From Adiantum capillus-veneris (lineage: Eukaryota; Streptophyta; Polypodiopsida; Polypodiales; Pteridaceae), in NCBI GenBank assembly GCA_014529385.2, contig JABFUD020000297.1, forward strand, positions 1 to 59,233: a DNA stretch of 59,233 bases. Reading direction: 5' to 3'. Position 1 is the first letter of the stretch; each line of letters opens with the position of its first letter. Below are positions 32,182-45,240 of this stretch, in pieces. Both the position numbers and the translations under genes were made by a program. The notes under the pieces were generated by a model. The model saw nothing but the letters and a program-made list of their open reading frames with translations, did no database searches and was not told where the DNA came from.

Positions 32182-35018
32182 GTGAATCATGGCAATTCTT
32201 TGCACACTATCCTTGAAGAAGTCTTAGACACTTTTCCAGATTCAACATCTGAAATGTCTTCTTATTCAACTCACTCAAAAATCGGAACGACAATGTGCTA
32301 TAAGCAAATACTCTCATTTTATAAGACTAATCGCCATGGAGCTCAGGTTTACCTGGATCCTAACAAAGAGTATGCTATTCGCATTGATGACTATGGTATT
32401 GAGTTCAAAGAGGAGATCATGGCAAACAAACAAGGAAAAATGTACATGGATAGAAACAGAACTCAGTATTTACAAGTCAAAAACCCTGACGTGATAGACA
32501 AATGGGGGTTAGAAGTAAATACCACAATTCCAGATATGGCCGCCAAAGAAGGACCACCAACTTTAGAATTTGAGGGATATGATCAAGTTGATTTGAAGCC
32601 TTTGAAACGGCTTAGTATGGATAATCTTAGGATCAGAGTCTATTGTTGGGAGGATAGAATTGTAAAAGATCTTCTGTGGACTTTCCATGCCAAATGAGGA
32701 CAACTAATGCACATGAAGATCATCTTTATCTTCAAGATCAAGGATAAGGGATCAGTAGACCTACCAATCTACCTCTTTAGGGATTGTTATAACAACAACT
32801 TTGTTATGATGACTCCTGAGGAGGTAGAATAAACCAAATATCAAGGGTATTCTATAAGAGATTGGATATTGGGCCAAGGACCAGAAACTATTCCAAGAGA
32901 TGAACACCATGAGAGATCTTCTGAGAGTAATGTTAAGAAACCAGAAACCACCTCATCACAAACAAAACCAGGTGACACTAAGGCCAGTCCAGGGCTACAT
33001 GAGTCACTATTTCCAACAGACTAGTTTGGGGGACTCGGAACAGGATCAACTGCCAGGAGACTGGGAGTTGAAACAAATAGATGCGTCAGACCAACTGATA
33101 GCAAAAATGGGTTAGAAAATATAGTGGATCAGGGGATCCATACGACCACTTAGCAAGCTTTAAGCAAGTGTTAAGAGCAAAATGCATATTCAATTTCCAT
33201 ACTCAATTAGAGGGGTTTGGAATGACATTAGAAAAAAATCTTTGACATGGTTTCAAAATATTTCACCAAGGTCAATCATGGACTTTAACACATTAGCTCA
33301 AGGATTTCTAGTTGCTTGTTCCAAAACAGAGATCAAACACAATACGGTAGCTCAAATCTACAGCTTTAAACAGAAACCAGGTGAGTTTGTTAGGGATTGT
33401 GCAACTCAAATGAAACAATACATTGCCAGATGCCCAGGGCTAGAGATACCTGCAGAAGAACAACTAGTATCATTGTTTCTAGAGGGACTGCTAAACGAAG
33501 AACTTCATGCTATACTGTACATCAAGAAGCATACAACCCTAGAAGAGTGTGTGCCAGATGCTATTGACTTAGGAGACACTTGAGTTATTTTCATTGAAGA
33601 AGATGCCCCTAAGAATAACCAAAGTGAGAAAATAACATCCATAAACCAGCACAAGTGGGAACGACCGCTGCAACACCAATTTTAGCCATAGAAGACATAC
33701 TCAAAAGGATAAATGACATTATGAATAACATGAAAAAAGAACCTATGAGAGGACCAGGACAAGGGATACCTCAACAAGGATAACCAATTTGACCACAAAA
33801 ATGGTGTGCAATCGAGGGTAAATGGACCAACCATGAGACAAATGAGTGCTACTATCGACCAAAGTACGATGAGAATGTTCAGTACGTGACCATGAGGCCA
33901 CAAGGACAACCCATGTATAGATACCAGCCTAACATGGCACCAGCTCAAAGACCACCGATGGGTATGGAAAGACCTCAACCCGTACCTCCGTATCCAGGAC
34001 ATAATGCAATGCCTGTAAAGTACATGCACTCAGAAGGAGTCATAGATAAACAAGCACTAGTGCCTGTTACACCCTATGTTGATCCTAGTCCATCTACAGT
34101 AATGATAGAAGGAGATTGGTATAATCCACATTCACCACCAATGGAAGAACCTGTGACGTATGCTCCATCAGAGCTTGCACCAATGTATTATGTGGCTAAT
34201 CAAGGTGTTAGACCTCCTATGGTAAGACCCATGATTAAGCCAAGAACTGGAAACTGTTATAATTGTGGTGCAGATGATCGTTGGAAAAATGAATGCCTAG
34301 AGCCTGACAAAAACCTCAAGCCGGTTGAAGCTTATTGCATACAATGTTGCAAAAAGGGAGGACAAAGATTGTCCTAAAAATCCTTTAAACAAGGGTAAAA
34401 TAGAACGTAGTCCAAGTGATACATGAATATAGTAGCTCATCTGAGAGTGAACCTATTGTTCCAATCAAGGTAATCACTAGAGCCCATGCTAAGAAAAAGA
34501 AAAATAACTCCTTTGATGATTCGGAGAATACAGAAATTACCTCTCAAAAGACCAAAAGAAGCAAAAGCAAAAGGTATGAGATGAGAAGGCAGAAACAAAA
34601 GATTGAAATCAAGGAGAAAGCAAAGAAGCTATTCCAGGAAAAGGTGAAAGAAACTGGAAGTGAAATCAAATAAACAACTGTGAAATCTGGAGGATCAATT
34701 TTGGTTGATAAAATTTTTGAGCCTATTAATGCAGCCTTGGAAGCCTACCAAGCAGGACTTGAAGCAGGCCAAAACATGGAAAACAAATGGAAAAACTATC
34801 CTTCTCTAGACACGGAAGCAGCTAAGCTGGAAGCTTATCAAAATTTGGTAAGAATCACGCAAGAAATGCTAAAAAAACAAAAACCCAAGGCCAAAAAGAT
34901 GGCAAAACCTGAAGAGCTTAGGATAAGAAACACTAAAGAAAAATCCAAAGTGGTGGTAGAACCCCACCTTGAACAAATAGAGCTAGAACTTATAGTGCCG
35001 GACAACAAAGATGCTAAG
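32182..35018 (+). pseudogene. Gag of copy B
   Basis: Frames 32182-32697, 32900-33115, 33182-33583, 33886-34377, 34416-34673 and 34680-35018 follow the Gag of copies A and C in order: N-terminal domain, capsid, Gln/Pro-rich linker, zinc knuckle, basic tail. The knuckle reads CYNCGADDRWKNEC, with His replaced by Arg, so zinc binding is lost. The region after the basic tail (FEPINAALEAYQAGLEAGQN, EAYQNLVRITQEMLKKQ) is probably helical. Homology to copy C ends at about 35018 and no protease follows. Confidence 0.85.
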
Positions 35019-36037
35019 GCGGTCCGGGGTGGGCAACAAGAGAGGCGACCTCTAGACACCCCTCAAGGCTCCTGTGCTGCTCAATTGGGGCTGGGGCAAC
35101 CACAAGCACAACACAACAACAAACCCACAGCCAAACCCAAACAAGATGGGGGCACCACCTAGTTATGGTATGCGAACTAGGACGCAAGAGAGATTTTGTC
35201 CCAACCAAGAAGATACACCACAGACAACACACACAAGCAACATCACACCAAGACACACACAAAATGGACTAGAGAGAGCTAGAGCAAAGGGAAGAGAGAG
35301 AGGAATGGATCTTGCGTAATACCTTATTTGTGACTTGCAAATGGAGATGTTTCGTTATGTTGCTATCGTAGAGCTTGTACAAAAACTCACTGAATACTTA
35401 GTGAATTCTAAACATTGCCAACACACACACACTGTCTTAGGGTGTGGGAGACCTCTCACCACAATACCCTCTTACAATGGACACAAAATTGGCAATGAAA
35501 ACACACTAAAACACTTTCTAAAGCAAGATCAAACGATAGAACTCAAAATACATAAGTCACCTTGAATTCACTAAACCGTATCGCACAAGTGGAAGGACGA
35601 AGATTTGAACGTTGAAGCATGCCTTTGATGCACCAAACCTCAATTTATTGATGATGGAGGAACATATACAATAGTGGTTTTGATATTTTGAACTCACGCT
35701 CTCTCACTTGCAATGTGTAGCTTGAAAGCTTCTCTAACACCAAGAGTGAAGCTCACAAAGTGGTTGCTACACCTAAGTCTCTCCTCACACATAGAGTGTT
35801 GGGGTGCTATGTGAGATATTGGAGGTTTTTTTACAAGAAGGAGAGGGACCTATTTATAGGTTGGAGACCCCTTATTAAGATTATTGGAAATCCTAATTTT
35901 CAAGCTAACAAATCAGGATTATGATTTTTTCTTAATATCAAAACATTGCGGGCCTTCTTTGTCTGCTTGATTCATGGATGTGGGCTCAAAAGAGAGCATT
36001 ATTGATGGTAGATAAGATGAAAGTAGAGTTTTAAGGA

Positions 36038-36039
<2 letters not shown>
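35019..36039. other. Unclassified sequence after the break of copy B
   Basis: There is no domain I recognise. The minus strand has a TATA box (CTATAAATAGG, 35849-35859) in AG-rich context, suggesting a promoter or the LTR of another, unidentified element. The GC-rich junction at 35019-35060 marks the break in homology. Confidence 0.4.

Positions 36040-36121
<82 letters not shown>
36040..36121. repeat. (AG)n microsatellite
   Basis: About 41 uninterrupted AG units. Confidence 0.95.
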
Positions 36122-36125
<4 letters not shown>

Positions 36126-38006
36126 CTATGCACATGTCTTGAGGTGAGGTGTCTTTTATGGTTAGGCCAATGCTATTTTGTGTTAGTATGTTAGTGGTTA
36201 GTGTTAGTAATCAACTAAAAAGTGAATGATATATTTACAATGGGTAGAATGGGGTGGATGGTTGAATGAAGTGAGGAAATCCTTGTGATGGTGAAGCTTG
36301 AAGAAGTTTTGGACTTACTTGTGTAGGTTCTCAAAATGACTATCGATCGTCTTCTTCGTCTTCTCTTCTTTACGCCCCCGCCGCCAAGGTTGATTATCGT
36401 GATGAAAATAGAAATTTGGTTGATGAGATCTCTTAATTTGCAGAGGTTAAGCATGGTTTACATGCTGAATTTTATGTATATAGAGAAGGGGTAAGATGGA
36501 ATTGTACTTTGGAAGTAATAGAGAGAGGCATAGAGATGGTGTACGTACATGGAGAGTTTATATGAGAGCTATGGGAGTAAGAGGGGAGGTTAATGGTGAA
36601 GAAGGTGAGAGAAACCATTGAAGGTGCAGGTTTGAGTGAAGGATTGAGAGGAATGTGTGTGTAGAAGTGTGGAAAGAGGTGAGAGAAGACTATGGGCTAC
36701 TTGTGAGAAAAGTGGGCAGACTGGGGTCCACTCAAAAAATCATAGATCACTGGTGGTTGCTCCAAAAATCACCAAAATGTTTGAGGTGATTATTCAGCTT
36801 TAGTTCCATATTTTCTCTTTTGACCACCGCTCCAAATTCGGAGTGAAGATGGGTGCCAAAAATCTCACCAAAAAGCCTGTTTTTTATGCCTGCAAAAGTC
36901 TTTTAGTGGCCCCCTCCTTTGTTGAATTTGTACAATGCATCCAAGAGTGAGCCCCTCCTTTGTCATATCATAATACAAAGTATCCAAGTTTCCCTTTGCA
37001 CATGCATGGAGGAGGATTATTGGTGAATAAAGCAATATATACATGGTGGGACTAGTGTATGGACTATTCATGGATTTTAGCTCAATGAGCACATGGTGTT
37101 AGAATAATGAGTAAAAATAATTAAAAAAATATGGAGAAATTATGGATATGAAAAGATATTGGAATCATATGATATGGTCCCTCTTTGTATTATTATGGGT
37201 GAAAGAGGAAAAGGTATTCAAGTAAATAATATAATAAACGCGACTAAGAGAGTAGAAATCAATTTTGGTTTTCACGAGGGTGAGGGTGAAAATGTGGGGG
37301 TGATTTGTATAAAAGAAAAATATGAGGTTAGAGTATGTACACATTGGCAAAATACTTATGGTGTAAGAGAATGAAAGAAGGCATGCACGGGTTTAATAAA
37401 ACACACACCTAAGTATAAATATTTAAATAAAATACCAAAATAATTATAAAAAATCTCTATATTTAGGCCATATATACAATGAAATATTTACACACAAAGA
37501 GGCCATAATATAATTTTTTATTTTTTATTTTTGGCTCAACTAGCCCAGTGACTAGCGACTTGAGGGTTTTAAGAAGATATGGGAAAAGCCCCCTAACTCA
37601 CACACGCCTATGTACAATGAAAAGATAAGAATAGCCACAGTGTTTAAGTGATTTTGGTAGGGTGGGGTAACTCACTATGGCAATTATGGAGAGCCAAAAA
37701 ATGGCTATCATTAGCCCTCCCCCAGGATGATGGTATATTCATGTACCATCATAGAGCATCTTTTCCAAAGAGAGTGCTTCAGAGTCCTTGACGAGATCTT
37801 CATTGTTTGGTCCCTCAGAATTTTGACTGGAGTTACACTCATGATTCATGTAACAATACTTACATGAGACAACGGCCTTTTGACAGATCTTTGGTAGATC
37901 CTTTGGTAGAAGGCGACTCAAATAGGGCTTCTAGCGATACCCGTTTACCTTCCTGGAGTGCTCTTTACCATTCAAGTTCATAAGCTGATAGTAACTTGAA
38001 TTGAAA
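36122..38006. other. Unclassified AT-rich sequence
   Basis: This holds only short ORFs (60-79 codons) on both strands, none with a recognisable motif. No LTR, tRNA or repeat end was found. It is possibly host intergenic DNA. The 60-codon minus frame at 37739-37921 is not conserved elsewhere in the window. Confidence 0.4.
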
Positions 38007-38326
38007 TCTTTGAGGTAGAGGAGATAAATCCTTAGTCATTAGTCAATCTTACTTAGAGGATAGCTTTTTACCCTACGACATCTTTCCAAGATGGATGACT
38101 GATCCATTTGGTGCTTGGGAGACATAGCTGGCACAAGCATGTCTGTACTTTAGTCCATTTCATTCTCCCAAAGTAGAGTGACAAATTCGACTTGGTGTTT
38201 GAGAGACGTCGTCATCACAAACATGAGTCTAAGCATGCATACTATTTAAATTTGTGCACAATTAATAAAAGAACTAGTCTTGTAAGACAAAAACATGGGT
38301 CATTTAAAAGAAATCTGTATATTTTC

Positions 38327-38542
38327 TTACTCTAGTGTAGCATTGTAAGCATTGAAAAGGTTCATACTATCCTTAAGATCTATTCCTTGCATCCATATAG
38401 CATCTTCAAAAGGATAATTTTTGTACGTAATAAGATATCGTCGGCGGATAATCTTACCATGTCGTAGTACCTTCTCTTCATGCCGAAGGATGCACCTCTT
38501 CTTGGTCTTCAACTTCAGGAGGGTCTTCAATAATTGGTTCAC
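38327..38542 (-). pseudogene. Chromodomain of the chromovirus integrase (copy F)
   Basis: EKVLRHGKIIRRRYLITYKNYPFEDAIW resembles the chromodomain pattern YLVKWKGYP-ED-TWE of plant chromovirus integrases, which binds modified histones and guides insertion into heterochromatin. It follows the integrase C-terminal part at 38642-39102. The frame to the integrase is broken by stops. Confidence 0.7.
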
Positions 38543-38641
38543 TTGGTGGCTCTCCTTTGTAGGGCTTAAGTAGGTTCACATGAAAAGCATTGTGTATGAG
38601 CCAATGGTTGGGCAACTTGAATTGGTAGGCCGTCTCATTGA

Positions 38642-39102
38642 TACGTTTCAAAATCTAGAAAGGACCATAGTATCTTTTTGCTAGCTTAGCATAATACTTT
38701 TGGTGGCCCATAGGATTTTGGCTGGTGGTTTTCCTCAATCGAGGCTTAGGAAACTTAAGCAAGACCCAATAATTTTTCTTCAATGTTAAGGCCCTTCTAT
38801 GCTTATCAGTAGCATCTTTTTTCCTTTGTTGAGATATGCATATAGCCTCCTTAATCTTTTGAAAAGATTCTTGCAGGTCAAGGTTATATTCATCGATAGC
38901 AAAGATCTTCCCATGTACTTTAAGTAGCAAGGGACTTTTAGGTCTTCCCTCAATGATCTCAAAAGGTTCTTTTTCTCGTAGAAGTATGTACAGTATTAAT
39001 GTAGGCATACTCTACAAGAGGTAAGTACTTTTCCCATTGTGAGTGTTGATCTACTTTCATAACATAAGTCTTGAGTAGATCGAGTATCATAAGATTGGCT
39101 AT
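38642..39102 (-). pseudogene. Integrase C-terminal part (copy F)
   Basis: KEPFEIIEGRPKSPLLLKVHG and NYWVLLKFPKPRLRKT match copy D at 15400-15700. Upstream (39103 on) homology stops abruptly where the foreign block begins, so the catalytic core is missing. Confidence 0.85.
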
Positions 39103-39831
<729 letters not shown>

Positions 39832-39984
39832 GTAGAGGAGGACCAACCTGTGCTGGAAGTGTTTCAATTGATGCGCAAGAAAGATGTTGGTGGTGTGCCT
39901 GTAGTGGACAAAGGGGGCAGTCAAATCGTGGGAAACATTAGCATGAGGGATGTCCAATTCCTTCTTGTTGTTCTAGAAATATAG
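39832..39984 (+). pseudogene. Host exon fragment: CBS-domain piece like the SnRK1 gamma subunit (KING1 type)
   Basis: The plus strand after the splice acceptor encodes EDQPVLEVFQLMRKKDVGG, VPVVDKGG and IVGNISMRDVQFLL. From memory, this is the wording of the CBS repeat of plant SNF1-related kinase gamma subunits (PVL-AF-LMR-K-GG-PV, then GNIS-RDVQFLL). The subunit is regulatory and the CBS motif binds adenylate-type ligands in that superfamily. The frame ends at a TAG (39982-39984) where chromovirus sequence resumes at about 39985. The last few residues (VVLEI) no longer fit the family, so the host part ends near 39966. It is antisense to copy F. Only about 45 residues survive, so it is a fragment. 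Confidence 0.7.
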
Positions 39985-40348
39985 GTGAAGTAGATTCTCC
40001 TTTCAGGGAACTTCATATTGGTAGCCATGCAATCAAACCATGGCGCCCCGAGGATAGCATCCTCATCTTGGAGAGGAGAGATGAAAAAGTCTTCTTTGTT
40101 GACATAGCTTTGGACATGAAGCCTCAACTTCCCAATCAACGGAGTTACGGAGGCTTGATGTCCCTTGAAAGCAGTGTCATCCATTACCATATCTCCCATC
40201 TCAAAAGCTTGAATGCCCAACTTGGTGGCCAACTCCATTGATATGAAGTTGTGAGTAGAGCCAGGGTCAAAGAAGATGAAGGAATCATGCTCTCTTACCT
40301 TTCCCCAAGCATAGGAAAGTGATGATCCTTTGCAATGAGCATCCTCTA
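39985..40348 (-). pseudogene. Chromovirus retropepsin (copy F)
   Basis: SFIFFDPGSTHNFISMELATKLG and, later, AILGAPWFDCMATNMKFPERR match copy D (18060-18370) and give the two retropepsin halves. The catalytic triplet reads DPG. Homology to copy D ends at 40348. Confidence 0.85.
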
Positions 40349-40850
40349 TGAGGTCCCTGTCCCTTTTTGAGAGGAGCGGAGTAACTTTGATAGGTCTCCA
40401 ATCCTGAAAAAGAAAAACCAACGGACATTGCCGTAGCTACTACATAGCCACGACCATGAACCGTTAGTGAAGGATTGGTCCTATCTCGCTATGGCGGAGC
40501 GTGACCACCATAACCCTATCTAAAAACTATCTATAATCAATTATACCTAAAAGTATAAATCTTAGAGTGACCAACCTGTGGGCTTTTTTCCCCATGTTTC
40601 AGAAGCACAACTGCCAAGGTTTGTCTCTTTTAAGATTTATGACTTAAAAAAAAACAATTTCTAGCGTTGGAAAGTTACCCGACTCATCGGGTCCACCCGT
40701 CCATAGAATGATACCGTCGGGGTATCATTCTCCCACTTTCCACACCACACTCACCCTTGTTTTGTTATCTAATTACTACCACACTGTTTAAACATACATG
40801 TTCCTTTACTTTATTTATGATACTGGTTTGTTAAAACAGCCCTTCAAACA
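40349..40850. other. Unclassified 0.5 kb block with a perfect hairpin
   Basis: This replaces gag in copy F. It holds no ORF of note. A perfect 10-bp stem (GAATGATACC / GGTATCATTC, loop GTCGG) sits at 40706-40730. Confidence 0.5.
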
Positions 40851-42266
40851 TATGCGGAGCCGGTTTCCCCTCCAATAGGCATTTGTATTATGATTTCTCT
40901 CATTAAGAGAGACTTATTACAATACAATTTTTGTGTTCCTTGTGACCTAGGTGATTCAATGAAGATGGAAAGCTTCATGCATCACAAGAATAACATAAAC
41001 TTTGTGGAAAACTTTAACTATCCCAAGCCTCAGTCCCAAGATCTCAAACACCTTTGAAGGTGGAGAGAGCTATCAGGGAATGAGGGTAGGCAAGAGGAAG
41101 AAGAAACATTCTATAGGAGAAAGAATTAGTTTCTCACTTATCATCACTCTTATTGCTAGCATACATAATAGCATAGTAATGAATATGGAGAAGATGGAAA
41201 GCTTAAGCATTGAAGCATGGCTTTTCGTTGGATTTTCACTCCATATCCAGAAGTGTTTGTGTAGGCTCTCAACCTCTACTTTCTTGGAGAAGTAGAGGAA
41301 GCTCTTGCACTTTGCACAATGCACAATAAGAGTGTGTGTGGGAGAGTATACCCCCTAAGCCACCCCCTACCTTGCTTTGGTTGATCCCCCCTTGTAGCTC
41401 ATGATTGAAGCTCATTGGACCCCTCCAGGCCTAGCCAGTCTCACAAGCAAGAGGCATTACAAGCAACAAGGGTAGCCTTGGGACCAGTGTCCCCCTTTCG
41501 CCTTTGACAGAGAGGACTTGATAAATGAAAAGATAATTAATTAAATCTCCAAAATTATCATTGGACCCCTTGGGTGGCCAATCAATAGGCTTCAGGCACA
41601 CGATGAGGGCAACATGAGGAGGGTTCCTTATGTTTTCTTTGTACCAAGTATGCCTTGTGTGAGTGTGTGGGTGTTCTCTCTCATCCCCCCTCATGTACGG
41701 CTCGCCCCGTCCTTGTAGGGATTGGATATTTGACTTTTGACACGTCAAGCCCCTCAATCTTAGGCCGATTTCCCACCACAAGCTTGGCCCTTAAGCACTT
41801 CCAGCTTGGGCTGGGTTCTCACCTCCAGTGCAGCCCTAGCATCTCAAGCATGACAAGCACCTCAAGCATCTCAATCATCAAGCACCTCAAGCATCTCAAG
41901 CACCTCAATCATCAAGCATCTCAAGAACCTTAGTCATCAAGCATGACAATCACCTCAAACATCTTAAGCTTGGGCCGGGTTCCCACCTCAAGCTCAACCC
42001 TAGCTTACCTAAGGTCAAAGGACTTTTACACTAACTATAGGAGGTCTTCAATGAAGCTAACCCTTAGGTCTTATGCTCCATTGGTTAGACTTGCTCTTTG
42101 GTAGACCATCTCTCATTTGGGTACCTTTACATTGGCCCCACGTTGAGATAAATCTATAAGCACATGTCTATATCTTCACCCTTGTTGTCCTTTATTCTGC
42201 CACATTAAATGATTAGTTTAACATGAGAAAACCGTTTGGGTTGGTTAGATATTAGATTTTATGAGA
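40851..42266 (-). repeat. 5' LTR/leader of chromovirus copy F
   Basis: The lower half aligns with copy D (20385-21190) and the upper half (41970-42266) with the 3' LTR of copy H (44931-45226). It ends TTTTATGAGA where copy H has TTTTATGACA. A run of 9-16 bp repeats built on AAGCACCTC / AAGCATCTC (41839-41970) is absent from the part of the LTR seen in copy H. Confidence 0.75.
41839..41970. repeat. Short tandem repeats in the LTR of copy F
   Basis: Irregular units based on ATCTCAAGCA and CCTCAATCATCAAGCA. Confidence 0.75.
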
Positions 42267-42306
42267 AATCAAATTCCAAAAGAATGATGAACCATCTCAC
42301 TATTCT

Positions 42307-42842
42307 TCATGTGTTGCATGGCTTGTTGACCAGGTACAACAAATCTTGGTGGTCCACAAAGAACACAAATTTCTTGGCTAATAGGTAATGTCTAAACTTC
42401 TTTATGGCATAGATCATCCCTAGTCCTTCCATTTTAGTAGTTGTATAATTCTTTCCTACCACATTCAGTTGTCTACTAACATATGAAATAGGAAAATCAA
42501 TTTTTTTGTCTCCTGGTTGAGCTAATATACATCCAATGGCAAAGTTGGAAGCATCAACATGTATATCAAATATCTTATTCCAATCTGGTGCTTTCAATAT
42601 TGGGGTTGAAGTGAGAGCTTGCTTAACCTTCATGAAGGATTCTTCACATTCATCAGTCCATACAAAGATATCAGACTATACATAGGTTTTGAGATTATTG
42701 CATACTTGAAAATCAATCGTCTATAATATCCAAAATGTCCCATGAAAGCTTGAACCCCCTTGATTGTTGTCGATCTCGGAAATTTAGCAATAGCATGAAT
42801 TTTATTTATATCTGTCGCCATTTTTAGACACTGTATGACCAA
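42307..42842 (-). pseudogene. RNase H and RT connection (fragment G)
   Basis: VDASNFAIGCILAQPGDKK, TTKMEGLGMIY and FFVDHQDLLYLVNKP carry the RNase H acidic residues, except that the Glu of TTERE has become K-M-E. The RT connection (VQAFMGHFGYYRRLI) is in the frame 42842-42630. The end of RNase H is cut off. Confidence 0.85.
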
Positions 42843-42877
42843 GAATTTTTCCTTGTCTACCCATAAAGGTGCACTTT

Positions 42878-43490
42878 TCAGGATTTAAGCAAATCCTTTA
42901 AAAGTCTACATTTTTCGAATACCTTTTTGAGGTGTTCAAAATGATCAGCTCGGATTGATGAATGTACACATAAATCATCCATATATACTTCCAAGAAATA
43001 TTGAAGATATCCTCTAAAAGCATGGCTCATCAATCTTTCAAAGGTGGCAGGAGCATTAGTTAACTCAAAAGCAATAACCCTATAGGAAAAAACACCCCAT
43101 TCAATTGCAAAGACAGTTTTATGTTGATCTTTGGGGTCAACCAAAAGTTGACTATACCCTAAAAAGCCATCTAAAAAGCTACAAGCTTCTTTTCCTACAA
43201 CTCGTTTGAAAACATGCTCGGTGATTGGAAGAGGATAGTTATCTCTAATGGTGGCTGCATTCACTCTTTTGAGATTAACACATACTCTTAATTTCCCATT
43301 TTTCTTGGGTACCACCACAATTGGAGACACCCAATCTATGTGTCCAATTTCATAAATAAACTCAGCTTCCTTGAGCTTTTCTATCTCTTCATTAATCTTT
43401 ATGGAAAATGTTTCATTATAAGTATATGGACGTTGTCTACTTGGTTTGGCATCATCTCTCATAGGTATGGAATGTTAGATTTTGGATCAA
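42878..43490 (-). pseudogene. Reverse transcriptase (fragment G), best preserved RT of family P
   Basis: One open frame of 194 codons spans fingers and palm: KPSRQRPYTYNETF, SPIVVVPKKNGKLRVCVNLK, SFLDGFLGYSQLLVDPKDQH, NAPATFERLMSHAF and the catalytic FLEVYMDDLCVHSS. The sequence is Ty3/gypsy and distinct from the chromoviruses in this window. Confidence 0.9.
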
Positions 43491-44930
43491 CACCCTTGAG
43501 ATCTTTATAAGACCAAGGAAAGATATCTCGATACTCTTTGAGTAAGCTAGCAAAAGCTCATCTTCTTCTTCAACCAAGTCGTTTTTTGCAATGTAAGCGG
43601 GTCTAGGCTCTTCTCTTGGTTCAGCTTTATCTATCTTCTTTCCATTTTTAGGTCCTTCATAGGACTCACCTTGTTTTCTTAGATCCCTTACAAGTTGTTT
43701 GACTATGATCTTTTGGTCTTTGAGAGTATACTTCTTGTAATGGGATGAAACACTCATTACCTCTTTACTTTCTTCTCCTATCGTTTCTATTTCAGTGGTA
43801 TACATCTCCTTTAAAGTTCTGTCATTTCCATTTCAGCTATACATCTTCTTGAAAGCTTTCTTTAACTCTTGATATTTTGTCTTTCGTTCAACTCAGGTCA
43901 TGGATGAATCATCATCTTGGTGTTACGTTTCGAATGATTTTTCTTTTTCGTTTTCCTTGATGTTCCTTCTTTGCTTTCTGAAAGATATCTACCCGTGATT
44001 TTGTCTTTGACAGTGGACACAATCATGTGCATCTATCTGCATCAGAAACTGTGTTCTACTAGAAACTAATGGCATAGGTCTAGATTTCAAGCTCCTAGTG
44101 TCTCTTTTTCTTCTATACCATTTTGACTTCCTAGGTTTTTGGTTTCGAAAGTCAAAAAACTTTTTCTCTCCTCCTTTTATGGGTAATTTGGCTCTCAAAT
44201 GTTCTTTTACTGTCCCCGAATCATTAGATGTAGCTGAATGTTACTCAAACTTGTCTCTGTGGAATCATAATAGAGGTCTGAAAAGACTTGTTGAGCTTTC
44301 AATAAGTCCTCTGGTTCCTGAAATTTATCTTCAATGTAAATGGTCAAAATCATTTGTATGGGAATTATGTCATAGCTATCCTCATTGCAAAATTGCGTAG
44401 GCATAGACTTATTCACACACACATCCATTGTTGCCAAAATTTGAGTCCACTCACATGGCTCAAAAAAATGCTTCGGAAAGGGTTCTGGTATATATGATTC
44501 ATTTGTGCAATCCCTTTCTAAAATACATTCTTCTTGTTTTCAACTCCCATTTTCTGAGGCTCCACACATCCAAATAGGTGTTTATTTGTTTAAACAAGAT
44601 GGAAGCTTTGATTCAGCTGAAGAGACCTAGTCAAATTCTTATATGGGTATTTTCATGACATCTCTATAAGTGTGATCTTTTAGATTAACGTTTGTGATTG
44701 ATCCCACTTGCTTCAAGTACAAGTAATTGTTTCCCCAATCCTGGATGAGTTGTACTTGTCACATAAACACTGAGTTTTACCAAGATGATTTCATAGTTAA
44801 GTTTCTTTCCAAAGTCCACTATTGCGGAAGTATGTTGATAATCAATTTTGCAAGAACTAACTATCACTTTTTCACATAGTCCTAAGGGTCTTTAGATGTG
44901 TCCATGAGCATATTGTAATTTCATTCGAGC
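43491..44930 (-). pseudogene. Pol linker and end of the first retropepsin (fragment G)
   Basis: Frames 43805-43452, 44198-43989, 44437-44207 and 44867-44685 match the linker of copies A and C. The uppermost part contains the second half of the first protease; its catalytic half lies beyond the break at 44930. Confidence 0.75.
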
Positions 44931-45226
44931 TTGGGTTGGGTTTCCACTTCAAGCTTGGTCCTAGCTTAACTAAGGTCAAAGGACTTTTACACTAACTATT
45001 GGAGGCTTCAATGCAGCTAACCCTTAGGTCTTATGGTCCATTGGTTAGCCTTGCTCTTTGATAGACCATCTCTAATTTGGGCCCCTTTGCATTGGCCCCG
45101 TCTTGAGATAGATCTATAAGCACATGTCTATGTCTTAACCCTTGTTCCCGTTTATTCTCCCACATTAAATGATCAGTTTAATATGAGAATATCATTTGGG
45201 TTGATTAGATATTAGATTTTATGACA
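44931..45226 (-). repeat. 3' LTR of chromovirus copy H (partial)
   Basis: It begins TGTCATAAAATC on the minus strand right after a polypurine tract, and matches copy F at 41970-42266. The far end is missing where fragment G joins. Confidence 0.8.
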
Positions 45227-45240
45227 TTACCTCTCTCTTT
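45227..45240 (-). promoter_or_regulatory. Polypurine tract of chromovirus copy H
   Basis: The minus strand reads AAAGAGAGAGGTAA directly before the LTR start TGTCAT. Confidence 0.8.

Larger units (their letters stand above)
21202..35018 (+). mobile_element. Family P retrotransposon, copy B (LTR, leader and gag only; interrupted by element E)
   Basis: The LTR starts TGTTAGCAGCAAGCTAAC at 21202, is interrupted at 21327 by the 8 kb element E, and resumes at 29337-30127. PBS, palindrome leader and gag follow. Homology to copy C stops at about 35018, just before the protease, where unrelated sequence begins. The coding part is degenerate. Confidence 0.9.
42267..44930 (-). mobile_element. Family P fragment G: RNase H, RT and pol linker
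   Basis: It aligns with copy A from about 5700 to 9630. The left end abuts the outer end of the LTR of copy F, as expected if the chromovirus inserted here. The right end joins a shortened LTR of copy H. It lacks the CACTAGTT transposon found in copy A. Confidence 0.88.

Noticed and set aside
37739-37921. 60-codon minus-strand ORF with several Cys residues
   Set aside because: It is too short, has no motif or repeat in other copies, and the surroundings are AT-rich and non-coding.
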